A stretch of 64,000 nt of DNA from Chitinophaga sp. CB10 (GTDB lineage Bacteria; Bacteroidota; Bacteroidia; Chitinophagales; Chitinophagaceae), in assembly GCA_001870995.2 (NCBI GenBank), contig MLAV02000003.1, forward strand, positions 405,038-469,037, written 5' to 3'. The notes below the pieces were generated by a model. The model was not told the origin of the DNA, searched no databases, and saw only the letters and a program-made list of their open reading frames with translations. Shown piece after piece: positions 34,822 through 44,370 of the stretch (positions are counted from its first letter, which is position 1; each line of letters begins with the position of its first letter). The position numbers and the translations under genes are program-made.

Positions 34822-35946
34822 ATGACAGACAAAGCACATACGGTGGCGCGCTACCTGCAGCTGGCCGGCCAGTCCGGCAGGGGAAAGTTTAAAATCTACA
34901 TCGGCATGAGCGCCGGTGTAGGTAAAACCTACCGCATGCTGCAGGAAGCGCATTCCCTGGTCAGGAACAACGTCAATGTACAGATCGGGTTCATAGAAAC
35001 CCACCACCGTAAGGAAACCCATGCGCTGCTGGAAGGGCTGCCTATCATCCCCCGCAGGCAGGTGTTTTACAAGGGCAAGCTGCTGGAAGATATGGACCTC
35101 AACGCCATCCTGCTGCTCTCGCCGGAATGGGTGATTGTCGATGAGCTGGCCCATACCAACATCCCCGGTTCCAAAAATGAAAAGCGCTGGCAGGATGTGG
35201 CAGAGCTGCTGAATGCCGGTATTAATGTGATTTCGGCGGTTAACATTCAGCATATCGAGAGCATTAACGTGGAAGTGAAGTCCATCACCGGCGTGGAGGT
35301 GCAGGAGCGCATACCGGACAGCGTGCTGCAAATGGCCAACGAAGTGGTCAACATAGACCTGACGGCCGATGAGCTGATCACCCGGCTGAAGGAAGGCAAG
35401 ATCTACGACCAGTCGAAGGTAGAAACGGCCATGCGCAACTTCTTCCAGGCGGATAAAATTCTGCAGCTCCGGGAGCTGGCGCTCAAGGAAGTCACCACGC
35501 AGGTGGAGCGGAAGGTGGAAACGGAGATCCCGCGGAGCCAGCAAATGCGGCACGAGAGCTTCCTGGCCTGCATTTCAGCCAACGAGGAGGTGGCGCGCAA
35601 GGTGATCCGCAAAACCGCCCGGCTGGCCGCTTATTATCATGCGGACTGGTACGTGGTGTATGTACAAACGCCCGGCGAAAGTGCGGACAAAATAGCCCTG
35701 GCTGCCCAGCGCCACCTGATCAATAACCTCAAGCTGGCCACTGAGCTGGGTGCGGAAGTAATCCAGGAACATAATGCCGATATCTCCGGCGCTATCATTA
35801 AACTTGCATTGGAAAAGCAGGTGACAACCGTCTGCATCGGCAAACCGCATATCAGCCTGTTTCGCATAATTTTGCAGACAAGCATGTTTAACAAGCTGCT
35901 GAAAACACTTTCTTCCAACGATATAGACCTCATAATACTATCATGA
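34822..35946 (+). CDS. kdpD: KdpD-like sensory protein without kinase domain (KdpD-N plus USP)
   Basis: A 374-aa cytoplasmic protein equal to the N-terminal part of KdpD. It has GRGKFKIYIGMSAGVGKTYRM (Walker A-like), VIVDELAHTN, and DVAELLNAGINVISAVNIQHIES, then a universal-stress-protein domain (about 245-374, ending with NDIDLIILS). The membrane, dimerisation and kinase domains of classic KdpD are missing. It overlaps the next gene, a histidine kinase, by 4 nt (ATGA), so the two halves act as a split KdpD. No KdpE gene is in the window. Confidence 0.92.
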   Translation: MTDKAHTVARYLQLAGQSGRGKFKIYIGMSAGVGKTYRMLQEAHSLVRNNVNVQIGFIETHHRKETHALLEGLPIIPRRQVFYKGKLLEDMDLNAILLLSPEWVIVDELAHTNIPGSKNEKRWQDVAELLNAGINVISAVNIQHIESINVEVKSITGVEVQERIPDSVLQMANEVVNIDLTADELITRLKEGKIYDQSKVETAMRNFFQADKILQLRELALKEVTTQVERKVETEIPRSQQMRHESFLACISANEEVARKVIRKTARLAAYYHADWYVVYVQTPGESADKIALAAQRHLINNLKLATELGAEVIQEHNADISGAIIKLALEKQVTTVCIGKPHISLFRIILQTSMFNKLLKTLSSNDIDLIILS

Positions 35947-37646
35947 GTAAGTTCAGGCTGAAAACGAAGATCACCCTCGGGGTGCTGTTTCTATACATCA
36001 TGCTGCTGGTGGTGAGCGTGCTGGGATATTACTACCTGAGCCGGCTGAACGAAAAGGCCAAGATTATCCTCAAGGATAACTACGAATCGCTGGAATACAG
36101 TAAAAATATGCTGGTATCCCTGGAAAGCCTGCCCCAGCACCGGGATTCAGCTCTCCGGGCTTTTGCTGCCAACCTCCAAAAGCAACAGGCCAATGTTACG
36201 GAGCGCGGGGAAAGGGATGCCACCGCCGCTGTGAGCAACCTCTTTGCCCGCATCAGCAAGGATACAGCTTACTCCCCTGCTGATGTAGCGGCTATCAAGC
36301 GGAGCATTTACCATATCATGGACCTGAACATGAACGCCATCGTCGGCAAAAATGAAACTGTGAAAAAGGCCGCGGACCATGCGTTGTGGTACATCGCCAT
36401 CATCAGCGGGGTATGCTTCCTCGTGGGGTTGACGTTTGTGTATAACTTTCCCGGCTATATTGCCAACCCTATCCATGCCCTTACAGAAGGGATAAAGGAC
36501 ATTGCCAACAAGCAATACAGCAAGCGCCTGCACTTCAATACCGGCGATGAATTTGGGGAGCTGGCTGCCGCTTTTAATACCATGGCGCAGCGCCTCGATG
36601 AATACGAGCATAGCAACATTGCCCGCATCATGTTTGAAAAGCAGCGGGCGGAAGCGGTGATCAGTAGCCTGAAAGATGCTACTATCGGGTTTGATAACCG
36701 AAATGTGATTCTCTTTGCGAATGCGGAAGCATTGCAGCTGCTGAATATGAAGGAGAAGGACCTGGTAGGCCATTCCGCCGGGGATGCCGGCAAGTACAAC
36801 GACCTGCTGCGGTACCTCGTAGGCAGCCAGGATACCTTGCCGCTGAAGATTGTAGTGGATGGCAAGGAATCCTTTTTTACGAAGGAGGTAGCCAATATCA
36901 ACCATGAAAATGAGCGGATCGGCTATGTGATCATCCTCAAGAATATCACTGCTTTTAAGGAGCATGACCTGGCAAAAACGCATTTTATTGCCACCATATC
37001 CCACGAGCTGAAAACGCCGCTGGCCTCGTCGGACTTCAGCCTGAAGCTCCTGGAAGACGCCCGGGTGGGCCAGCTGTCCGCAGAGCAGCAGGAGCTGGTG
37101 GACAGCCTGAAGCAGGACAACCGCCGCATGATAAAAATTGTGAGCGAGCTGCTGGACCTCTCCCAGGTGGAAAGCGGCAACATACAGCTGCAACCCCAGC
37201 CGGTAGCGGCATCCGGCATTGTGCAATATGCCCTGGATACCGTGCAAAAGCAGGCATCGCAGCGGGATGTTAGCATAGACACCCACCTGGCGGAACACCT
37301 GCCGCCGGTATTGGCGGATGTGGAGAAAACCGCCTGGGTGCTGGTGAATTTCCTGACCAACGCCATTCGGTATTCCCCGGAGCATGCGGCCATCCACCTG
37401 GCAGTAATGGCGGACGATACGATGGTCCATTTCCGCGTGGAGGACCATGGCAAAGGTATTCCGGCAGCGTTCACAGAAAAAATCTTCGACCGCTTTTTCC
37501 AGGTCCCCGGCGCCGGCGGCAGCAAAGGCAGCGGGCTCGGACTGGCTATCTCCAAAGAGTTTATTGAAGCGCAGGGCGGGCATATTGGCGTCAGCAGCGA
37601 GGAAGGAAAAGGAAGCTCCTTCTACTTTTCATTGCCCAGGGGCTGA
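35943..37646 (+). CDS. Membrane sensor histidine kinase, partner of the split KdpD
   Basis: A 567-aa kinase. Helix 1 at residues 10-30 and helix 2 near 148-170 enclose a periplasmic helical domain. A HAMP region (NPIHALTEGIKDIA), a PAS domain (about 235-330), HisKA with His354 in ISHELKTPL, and an HATPase (FLTNAIRYSP, DHGKGIP, GSGLGLAISK) follow. It is coupled to the upstream KdpD-N gene and would phosphorylate a response regulator encoded elsewhere. Its last 25 nt overlap the 3' end of the convergent hybrid kinase gene. Confidence 0.93.
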   Translation: MSKFRLKTKITLGVLFLYIMLLVVSVLGYYYLSRLNEKAKIILKDNYESLEYSKNMLVSLESLPQHRDSALRAFAANLQKQQANVTERGERDATAAVSNLFARISKDTAYSPADVAAIKRSIYHIMDLNMNAIVGKNETVKKAADHALWYIAIISGVCFLVGLTFVYNFPGYIANPIHALTEGIKDIANKQYSKRLHFNTGDEFGELAAAFNTMAQRLDEYEHSNIARIMFEKQRAEAVISSLKDATIGFDNRNVILFANAEALQLLNMKEKDLVGHSAGDAGKYNDLLRYLVGSQDTLPLKIVVDGKESFFTKEVANINHENERIGYVIILKNITAFKEHDLAKTHFIATISHELKTPLASSDFSLKLLEDARVGQLSAEQQELVDSLKQDNRRMIKIVSELLDLSQVESGNIQLQPQPVAASGIVQYALDTVQKQASQRDVSIDTHLAEHLPPVLADVEKTAWVLVNFLTNAIRYSPEHAAIHLAVMADDTMVHFRVEDHGKGIPAAFTEKIFDRFFQVPGAGGSKGSGLGLAISKEFIEAQGGHIGVSSEEGKGSSFYFSLPRG

Positions 37647-40231
37647 TTAGCAGCCGCCTGGAGGCTGGGCACGAAGTTGTTGTACACGATGACGAGGTTG
37701 CTCACCCGTGCGGGAATGGTGGAAAGGTTTTCAGCGAGATGGGCGTCTGTTTCAATAGATTCACACAGTTCCGTAGCGGGCCGGAACTGCAGGAGCTTGA
37801 ACAATGTTTTCAGTTGGTGGGCGATGATGAAAGTATTTTCCCAATCCTGTTGCTGTACATGTTGTTGCAGGATTTCTATTTTTTGCGGGAATTCCTGTAA
37901 CATATCCTGATAGAGCTGGATAATTTCCTGGTCGTCCAGTCCGACTTTTTCACGAAGGTAATGACTGTCGGGGCCTTTGAAATGCGTGTTTGACATGGCG
38001 AATAGTTGTTGTTGGTTGGCCGGAATCCACGTTCCGGTAGCTTTTAGAATAGTAGTAAATAATTCCTGTTGTTCATACGGCTTGGAGATATAGGCGTTCA
38101 TGCCGGCTTCCAGGCATTTTTCTTTCTCTCCTTTTAAGGCGGATGCTGTCATGGCTATTATAGCAGTATTGATGCCATTTTTCCGGATGGCGCGGGTAGC
38201 TTCGTAACCATCCATTTCGGGCATCTGGATGTCCATCAGTATGCAGTCGTACGACTGCAGCAGGGTGAGTTCCACGGCGGTCTGTCCGTTTTCAACGATA
38301 TGTACCCGGGCGCCTCCCTTTTGCAGGGCGTGGAAGGCCACTTTCTGGTTGATCTGGTTATCTTCCACTACCAGTATGGATTTGCCCAGTAGTGGTTTAC
38401 TGTTCATTTGTTGGGGTGTTAGTTTTTCCCCCTCCGGGGAGATGGAATCGTCGTACCGGAACGGTAGTTCGACCGTGAACAGCGCGCCTTTGCCCAAATC
38501 GCTGATTACATTAATTTCGCCTCCCTGCATTTCCACCAATTCCTTACATATGGCGAGTCCCAGCCCGGTGCCACCAAAGCTGCGGTTGTTAGCGCTGTGC
38601 GACTGGGTGAAGCTTTCGAATACATACAGTTGTTTTTCCGGGGCGATGCCGATGCCGGTATCGGCGACTTCAATGCGCAGCTGCAGCTGCTCCTCCGAGA
38701 TGGCGGAGGGATAGAGGTGTACGCTTACGCTGCCCCGAGGGGTAAACTTGATGGCATTTTCCACGAGGTTAACGAGTATCTGCATTAATCTTATCTTGTC
38801 GCCTATGAGGGTGGAGGGAATGCGCTCATCGATGCGGACGTTAAAGAGGAGGTTTTTTTCCTGTACCTGTATCCTGAAGGGGTAGAAGGCTTTTTCAATT
38901 TCCTCGCGGAGGTGGAAAGGGGCTTCGTCCAGCTTGAGTTTACCGGCTTTTATTTTGGAGAAATCCAGTATTTCGTTGATGATCACCAGCAGGTTGGTGG
39001 CGGAGGTATGGATCGCGGCTACAAACTCCTGCTGGCGGGGGGATAGTTGGGTTTCCTGCTGAAGCAGCTGCGTCATGCCGAGGATACCGTTCATGGGCGT
39101 ACGAATTTCGTGGCTCATATTGGCCAGGAAGGTTTCCTGGGCCCGGCGGGCTTCTTCGGCTATGCGCTGGGCTTTGACGAGTTCCTTGATATGGTTCTTT
39201 TTCTCTGTAACGTCGTGCGCGATGCCGCATACCCCGATCATTTCATCATGCGCGTTACGCAGCGGGAATTTGGTGACGTAGTAATGTACCTGCTGCCCGT
39301 TCACGTACAGGGTATCATCCATGCTGGCCGCGTTGCCGGTGCTGATAACTTCAGCGTCCAGCGGGGCATACCTGGAAGCCCATGAGTATGGGAGATCGGC
39401 GTCTATCCTGCCTATAATATCCTCTTTTTTTATCTGCATTACATCTGTAAACCGTTGGTTGACGAGGATGTACCGGCCTTCCATGTCTTTAATGAACATC
39501 ATGGAAGGGGTAAAATCCACTACGGCCTCCAGGCGGTCCCGCAGGTAGTCGAACCGGTAATCCCGGCCATTGCTGAAGTACAGCTCTTTCACGATGCATT
39601 GGAACTCCGTTACCCGGCCATTGTCGTCCCGGATGATGGACACCATTTGTTCTACCCACTTTTTTTCGCCGGAGCGGGTGATGATCTCAAACTGGATGGA
39701 GGAATAGTCCTGATAGCCTTTCATTTGGGCTACATAGTATTCCTGCAGTTTATTAAACGTCCGGGTATCCAGGAACATGGAGTAATGCTTGCCGACCACC
39801 TCCTCCGGCTGGTAGCCGGTAATAGCGGCCACGCCTTCGTTTACATAGGTGAAATACCCTTCGGGGGAAGAGGTGTACATGATGGGGCCTGCCTGTTGGG
39901 CCAGGCGTTTGTACGACTGGGTGTTTCTATACAGCCGGTTGGCTCTTTCCCGCAGCTGCCTGAAGTGCAGGGCGATGAAGCGGCCTTCCACGGCGAGGAA
40001 TATGATGGAAATGGCTACTGCCATGAGGATGAACCAGAAGCTGTAGTTGGTATAGTAGAGGTTTTTTTCGAGGTAGTCGCGGAGGAGTTTTTCGTTTGCC
40101 GCGTCTTGACGGGCGGCGGCAATGGTTAGTTCCACCCTTTGCCGGATGCTCCAGGCATAATACAGCAAAACACACAAGAGGAGCCCAATTGTGACAAACA
40201 GCCAAATTACGCTATTAACAATTTTTTTCAT
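37622..40231 (-). CDS. PAS-domain hybrid sensor histidine kinase with receiver and HPt
   Basis: An 869-aa multi-step phosphorelay kinase. Two membrane helices (about 5-25 and 60-85), two PAS domains (about 110-215 and 230-345), HisKA with His374 in MSHEIRTPMNG, HATPase (NLVENAIKFTP, GTGLGLAICKELVE), a receiver with Asp667 in LMDIQMPEMDG and Lys in ISKP, and a C-terminal HPt with His805 in IIAHQLKTLFKLL. The full relay sits in one chain; the output is unknown. Convergent with the Kdp kinase. Confidence 0.94.
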   Translation of the reverse strand: MKKIVNSVIWLFVTIGLLLCVLLYYAWSIRQRVELTIAAARQDAANEKLLRDYLEKNLYYTNYSFWFILMAVAISIIFLAVEGRFIALHFRQLRERANRLYRNTQSYKRLAQQAGPIMYTSSPEGYFTYVNEGVAAITGYQPEEVVGKHYSMFLDTRTFNKLQEYYVAQMKGYQDYSSIQFEIITRSGEKKWVEQMVSIIRDDNGRVTEFQCIVKELYFSNGRDYRFDYLRDRLEAVVDFTPSMMFIKDMEGRYILVNQRFTDVMQIKKEDIIGRIDADLPYSWASRYAPLDAEVISTGNAASMDDTLYVNGQQVHYYVTKFPLRNAHDEMIGVCGIAHDVTEKKNHIKELVKAQRIAEEARRAQETFLANMSHEIRTPMNGILGMTQLLQQETQLSPRQQEFVAAIHTSATNLLVIINEILDFSKIKAGKLKLDEAPFHLREEIEKAFYPFRIQVQEKNLLFNVRIDERIPSTLIGDKIRLMQILVNLVENAIKFTPRGSVSVHLYPSAISEEQLQLRIEVADTGIGIAPEKQLYVFESFTQSHSANNRSFGGTGLGLAICKELVEMQGGEINVISDLGKGALFTVELPFRYDDSISPEGEKLTPQQMNSKPLLGKSILVVEDNQINQKVAFHALQKGGARVHIVENGQTAVELTLLQSYDCILMDIQMPEMDGYEATRAIRKNGINTAIIAMTASALKGEKEKCLEAGMNAYISKPYEQQELFTTILKATGTWIPANQQQLFAMSNTHFKGPDSHYLREKVGLDDQEIIQLYQDMLQEFPQKIEILQQHVQQQDWENTFIIAHQLKTLFKLLQFRPATELCESIETDAHLAENLSTIPARVSNLVIVYNNFVPSLQAAANQPLGNEK

Positions 40232-40462
40232 CGAGAATAATGTTCATAAACTCTTAAAAATTGTATGACAATAAAATTGTCAGCGTTGGCAGGGGTTAAG
40301 GACCTGAGGGAGATCTTCATTCAAATTAATGATTATTTCCCATTTTGGCTGTTCATTTTGTTCATTCACAGGAAAAGATTAGGGTCTTCCATTCTAATTT
40401 TGTGTAACTTCCGGCCCTGGAATGCACCGCGTGGATGTTGTTTTTTGCAATATTTTAACCAA

Positions 40463-40490
40463 TTGTTTTACAATCATTCCATTAAATTTG
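40463..40490 (+). promoter_or_regulatory. Candidate promoter of the barrel protein gene
   Basis: TTG, 17 nt, TAAATTTG (40483-40490, exact TAnnTTTG), 33 nt before the ATG. Confidence 0.45.
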
Positions 40491-40523
40491 CCTAATATTC
40501 TTTTTCTTAAGTATTAAGATTTT

Positions 40524-41225
40524 ATGAAAAAAATACTCTTTACCCTTGGACTGATAGCCACTTCTATCGGAGTTTTTGCACAGGACGGAGGTTCTCCAAT
40601 GAATAAAGCGATGAATTCCGTGACACATTCCAGGGACTTCCTGATGCTGCAACTGTCGTACGATGGCTGGGCAGGATCTCCGGATAGCGTGAAAACCGGC
40701 TTCAACAGGGGCTTCAATATTGCTTTCATGTATGATATTCCTCTCAATAAGTCCAAGTTCAGCATTGCTCCCGGGTTGGGTATCAGCACCAGCGGCGTTA
40801 TGCTGAAGGACCACGCGATGGACGTAGCCGGCAGGACCAACAACAGCGAAGTGACCTTCCCTTACACGACGGCCAACAAGCGTTACAAAGTGGCTACCAC
40901 TTACCTGGAAATTCCCGTTGAGTTGAGATACCGCTCCGTGCCGGATAATGCCAACAAAGGCTTCAAAGCCGGTTTGGGCGTGAAGTTCGGCGCACTGCTG
41001 GATGCGCATACGAAAGCAAAAACTACCGGTCCTAACGGCGGTAAAACTACCGACAAGGTGAGGAATAAAGAGTATTTCAATGCATGGCGCATGGCGGCTA
41101 CTGCCCGCATCGGTTATGGCAACATCGGGCTGTTTTACAGCTATTCCATTACCCCGCTGCTGAAAGACAATGATAAATATGATATCCGCCCTTACCAGAT
41201 TGGTATTGTGGTGAGTGGGTTATAA
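40524..41225 (+). CDS. Outer-membrane beta-barrel protein (PorT-like)
   Basis: A 233-aa protein with a signal peptide ending VFAQ. The body has paired strands: FLMLQLSYDGWAG, IAPGLGISTSGV, TTYLEIPVELRYRS, KAGLGVKFGAL, IGLFYSYSITPLL. This is the pattern of the small outer-membrane barrels of Bacteroidota in which 'YLEIP..L' is a hallmark. The ligand or role is unknown. It has its own promoter and terminator. Confidence 0.8.
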   Translation: MKKILFTLGLIATSIGVFAQDGGSPMNKAMNSVTHSRDFLMLQLSYDGWAGSPDSVKTGFNRGFNIAFMYDIPLNKSKFSIAPGLGISTSGVMLKDHAMDVAGRTNNSEVTFPYTTANKRYKVATTYLEIPVELRYRSVPDNANKGFKAGLGVKFGALLDAHTKAKTTGPNGGKTTDKVRNKEYFNAWRMAATARIGYGNIGLFYSYSITPLLKDNDKYDIRPYQIGIVVSGL

Positions 41226-41240
41226 AGGTATTTAGTATAA

Positions 41241-41280
41241 AAAAAAATCGCGTCCCGGGTATGCAGGACGCGATTTTTTT
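41241..41280. terminator. Bidirectional terminator
   Basis: AAAATCGCGTCC / GGACGCGATTTT stem with A and T runs on either side. It serves the barrel gene on the plus strand and can serve the paaG gene on the minus strand. Confidence 0.9.
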
Positions 41281-41313
41281 ATGCCTGGGAGAGTTTGAGG
41301 TTGATTTAGCGGA

Positions 41314-41361
41314 TTACTCGCCTGTAAATGCTGGCGCTTTCATTTGTGGAAAAGCAGTCAC
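41314..41361 (-). pseudogene. Decayed duplicate of the paaG 3' end
   Basis: Read on the minus strand, 16 codons give VTAFPQMKAPAFTGE and stop. The end of the gene next door is VTAFLEKRAPVFKGE and stop. At the DNA level 35 of 48 positions agree by my count. Upstream of this block, toward the real gene, no homology or open frame can be followed. It looks like the relic of a second hydratase copy whose body was deleted. Confidence 0.6.
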
Positions 41362-41416
41362 CTGATTATGCGGCTTTAAGTGCCAGCTCTCTTTCCTTGA
41401 AAAACCACTTACCAGC

Positions 41417-42193
41417 TCACTCCCCTTTAAACACCGGCGCTCTCTTTTCCAAAAAGGCAGTCACCCCTTCGGTATTATCCTTCGAGTTCCCGGCTATTTC
41501 CTGGCAGTACGCCTCATACTCCAATGCCTCATCCAGGCTCTCCGTCATACCTTTTGTAAGCATTTTTTTCATGAGGGCAATAGCCTTCGTAGGCGCGTTG
41601 GCGTAATATTTTGCCTCGGCGGCCACAGCTTCGTCCAGTTCGGAGGCGGGTACCACCTTATTGACCAGGCCCAGCTTCAGCGCCTCTTCCGCGCTGATCT
41701 TGGAAGCTTTGGTAGCCAGTTCAAAGGCCCGGTGGTAGCCTACTGTACGCGGCAGGAAGTAGGAAGAGCCACTGTCCAGCACGAGGGCAATATTTACAAA
41801 TATCTCAATCATGCTGGCGGTTTCGCTGGCAATGATCAGGTCGCAGGCCAGCGCCAGCGAGCAGCCGGCGCCTGCCGCCACGCCGTTCAGCTTACAGATG
41901 ACAGGCTTGGGCATATTTCGTATAGCCCTGATAATAGGATTGTACCTTTTGTGCAGCGACTCGCTCAGATTCCGCTTCCCGCCCTCCATGGCTGCTTTAA
42001 GATCCTGCCCGCTGCTGAAAGCCTTACCGGCTCCGGTTAATACCACTACCCTTACGCTGGCATCGCGTTCGACCTGTTTAAGGGCATCCTGTAGTTCGTA
42101 ACTCAGCGGGTCATTGAAGGCGTTATATACTTCCGGCCGGTTCAATGTAATGGTGGCAACGCCATCCTGAATGTCAAGTGTTAAAGCAGTCAT
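41417..42193 (-). CDS. Enoyl-CoA hydratase/isomerase, PaaG-like
   Basis: Crotonase-fold enzyme of 258 aa. The oxyanion-hole segments are TGAGKAFSSGQDLKA and CKLNGVAAGAGCSLALACD. At the active site the LVLDSGSSYFLPR stretch carries the Asp typical of PaaG-type isomerases (ring-epoxide isomerase of phenylacetate breakdown) instead of the hydratase Glu pair. Other paa genes are absent here, so the substrate is open. A relic of a duplicate lies just beyond its stop. Confidence 0.85.
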   Translation of the reverse strand: MTALTLDIQDGVATITLNRPEVYNAFNDPLSYELQDALKQVERDASVRVVVLTGAGKAFSSGQDLKAAMEGGKRNLSESLHKRYNPIIRAIRNMPKPVICKLNGVAAGAGCSLALACDLIIASETASMIEIFVNIALVLDSGSSYFLPRTVGYHRAFELATKASKISAEEALKLGLVNKVVPASELDEAVAAEAKYYANAPTKAIALMKKMLTKGMTESLDEALEYEAYCQEIAGNSKDNTEGVTAFLEKRAPVFKGE

Positions 42194-42224
42194 GGAGTCG
42201 GTTTTGGTGATGATATGTTGAAAA

Positions 42225-44255
42225 TTATAAAGTCTCTTTCAGCCAGTTGAAGAACTCACGTTGCCATACAATCGCATTTTGCGGTTTCAGCACCCAGTGG
42301 TTTTCTTCCGGAAAATACAGCAGCTTGCTTTTGATACCTTTCAGCTGCGCCAGCTGGAAAGCCTGTAAACCCTGTTCAATCGGCACGCGGAAGTCGATAC
42401 CGCCCTGGATGATCAGGATAGGCGTATTCCATTTGTTGGCATACTCGCTCGGGTTGAAGTTTTTGTAGGTATCAGCATTTGCTTTATCCCAGTAAGCCCC
42501 GATATCCCAGTTAGCGAACCAGAGTTCTTCCGTGGTGCCATACCAGCTTTTCAGGTCAAATAACCCGTCGTGCGCAATAAAGGTTTTGAACCTGTTTTCG
42601 TGTACGCCGGCGAGCATATATACGCTGTAGCCGCCGTAGCTGGCGCCCACTGCACCCAGCCTGTTTTTGTCTACATAGGGCTCTTTGGCTACATCGTCAA
42701 TTGCGCTCAGGTAATCGCGGATAGGCTGACCGCCCCAGTCCTTACTGATAGCGGCATTCCATTCTACCCCATGACCCGGCATTCCCCTGCGGTTAGGCGC
42801 TACTACAATGTAACCTTGTGCAGCCATCAGCTGGAAGTTCCAGCGGTAGGAATAGAACTGCGATAATGCGGATTGAGGGCCGCCCTGGCAATATAACAGG
42901 GTCGGATATTTTTTAGCAGGGTCGAAGTCCGGCGGATAGATTACCCAAGCCAGCATTTCTTTGTTATCCGTGGTTTTGATCCAGCGTTTCTCCACCTTGC
43001 TCATGCCAATTTTGTCGTACATGGCTTTGTTGACGGCGGTCAGTGGTTGTACGGAGCCCTTCGCAAGGTCTACCGTAAATACTTCCGCAGCGTGGTTCAT
43101 ATCCGTACGGGTAACCACCATGGTGTTGCCGGCCTGGCCTACCATACCGTTGATGTCAAAATCGCCGCTGGTGATCTGGCGGATATGTTTTTCATTGGTA
43201 GCCGCAATGTCTTTCTGCAAGGCAATTTCCAGCAATTGCTCCGTGCCTTTGATCACAGCGAGGAAGTAAATCTTTTTGCCATCGGCGCTGAAGCGGGCGG
43301 CGGAAACGGTGCCATCCCAGCCTTTGGTCAGGTTGGACTTTTTGCCGGTAGCCCTGTTAAGTACAATGATATCGTTCTTGTCTGCTTCGTAGCCGTCATG
43401 CTCCATACTCAGCCAGAGCAGGTATTTACCATCGGTGCTGAAAACCGGCGATACGTCGTAACCCATCATACCTTCGGAGAGGTTACGGGTAGTTTTGGTT
43501 TCGAGGTTGTACTCGTAAACATCCGTATTGGTGCTGATGGCGTAATCCTTACCGTATTTCTTTTTGCACACGTAGATAATGCTTTTGCCGTCGCTGCTCC
43601 AGATGAGGTCTTCTGCGCCGCCGGAAGGCATTTGCGGACAATCGTACGGCTCATTTTCCATGATATCCACCGGCGTGCCTACCTTCCCGTCTTCATAGGT
43701 AGCGTAGAAAACATGGGAGAAGTTGCCATCTTCCCAGGTATCCCAGTGGCGATAGTTGAGGTTATCATAAATCTGCACATTGGAGCGGGTCAGGTCCGGA
43801 TAGAAGTCCTTTCCGCTGATCTTTTTCACTTTCACCTCGTTGGAAAACAGGATATGCTTGCCATCCGGGGAAATGCGGATATTCTGCATGCCGCCTTCCA
43901 CGTGCGTTTTCTGTACCGGGTTAGAGCCGTCGGCATTCATTTCCCACCATTGTCCTTTTAGGGAGAAGCCAATTTTGTTGCCGGGCAATACCATCACATC
44001 TCCTTCTGCTCCCGCTCCGGTAGTAAGTTGTTTGGGAGCGCCGCCTGCCAGTGGAATGGCGAAGAGGTTCTTCTCACTTTTATTTTCCTGTAAATTAACC
44101 TGTGAAACGCCATAGATAACGGTCTTGCCATCTGCTGTCACGGTTTCGCCACTCACCCTGCCGAGCTGCCATAAGCGCTCCGGCGTCATCTTTTCCTGGG
44201 CTGATGCTGCCATAGTTGTAAATAATAATCCTGTCAGTAAAATTGGTTTATACAT
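42225..44255 (-). CDS. S9-family prolyl oligopeptidase / dipeptidyl aminopeptidase-like
   Basis: A secreted 676-aa serine peptidase with a signal peptide ending ASAQ. Residues 30-420 form a WD/beta-propeller-like domain (repeats with SPDGKHILFSN, SSDGKSIIYV, STDGKYLLW, SADGKKIYF). The alpha/beta-hydrolase domain has Ser539 (GASYGG), Asp621 (GGIDFRVP) and His653 (ENHWV), the complete triad. I use the ATG at 44255: the longer frame has a non-signal N-terminus. Probably cleaves short peptides in the periplasm. Confidence 0.94.
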   Translation of the reverse strand: MYKPILLTGLLFTTMAASAQEKMTPERLWQLGRVSGETVTADGKTVIYGVSQVNLQENKSEKNLFAIPLAGGAPKQLTTGAGAEGDVMVLPGNKIGFSLKGQWWEMNADGSNPVQKTHVEGGMQNIRISPDGKHILFSNEVKVKKISGKDFYPDLTRSNVQIYDNLNYRHWDTWEDGNFSHVFYATYEDGKVGTPVDIMENEPYDCPQMPSGGAEDLIWSSDGKSIIYVCKKKYGKDYAISTNTDVYEYNLETKTTRNLSEGMMGYDVSPVFSTDGKYLLWLSMEHDGYEADKNDIIVLNRATGKKSNLTKGWDGTVSAARFSADGKKIYFLAVIKGTEQLLEIALQKDIAATNEKHIRQITSGDFDINGMVGQAGNTMVVTRTDMNHAAEVFTVDLAKGSVQPLTAVNKAMYDKIGMSKVEKRWIKTTDNKEMLAWVIYPPDFDPAKKYPTLLYCQGGPQSALSQFYSYRWNFQLMAAQGYIVVAPNRRGMPGHGVEWNAAISKDWGGQPIRDYLSAIDDVAKEPYVDKNRLGAVGASYGGYSVYMLAGVHENRFKTFIAHDGLFDLKSWYGTTEELWFANWDIGAYWDKANADTYKNFNPSEYANKWNTPILIIQGGIDFRVPIEQGLQAFQLAQLKGIKSKLLYFPEENHWVLKPQNAIVWQREFFNWLKETL

Positions 44256-44370
44256 GATCTGAAAGGTTGTTTTGGATCGTATAAATGTAGGAATAAATGA
44301 TGGTCTGGGATTCATAATTTATTAAGATTAACTTAGTGCCCTTAGTTTGGAATCAAACCCACGCTTGCTT

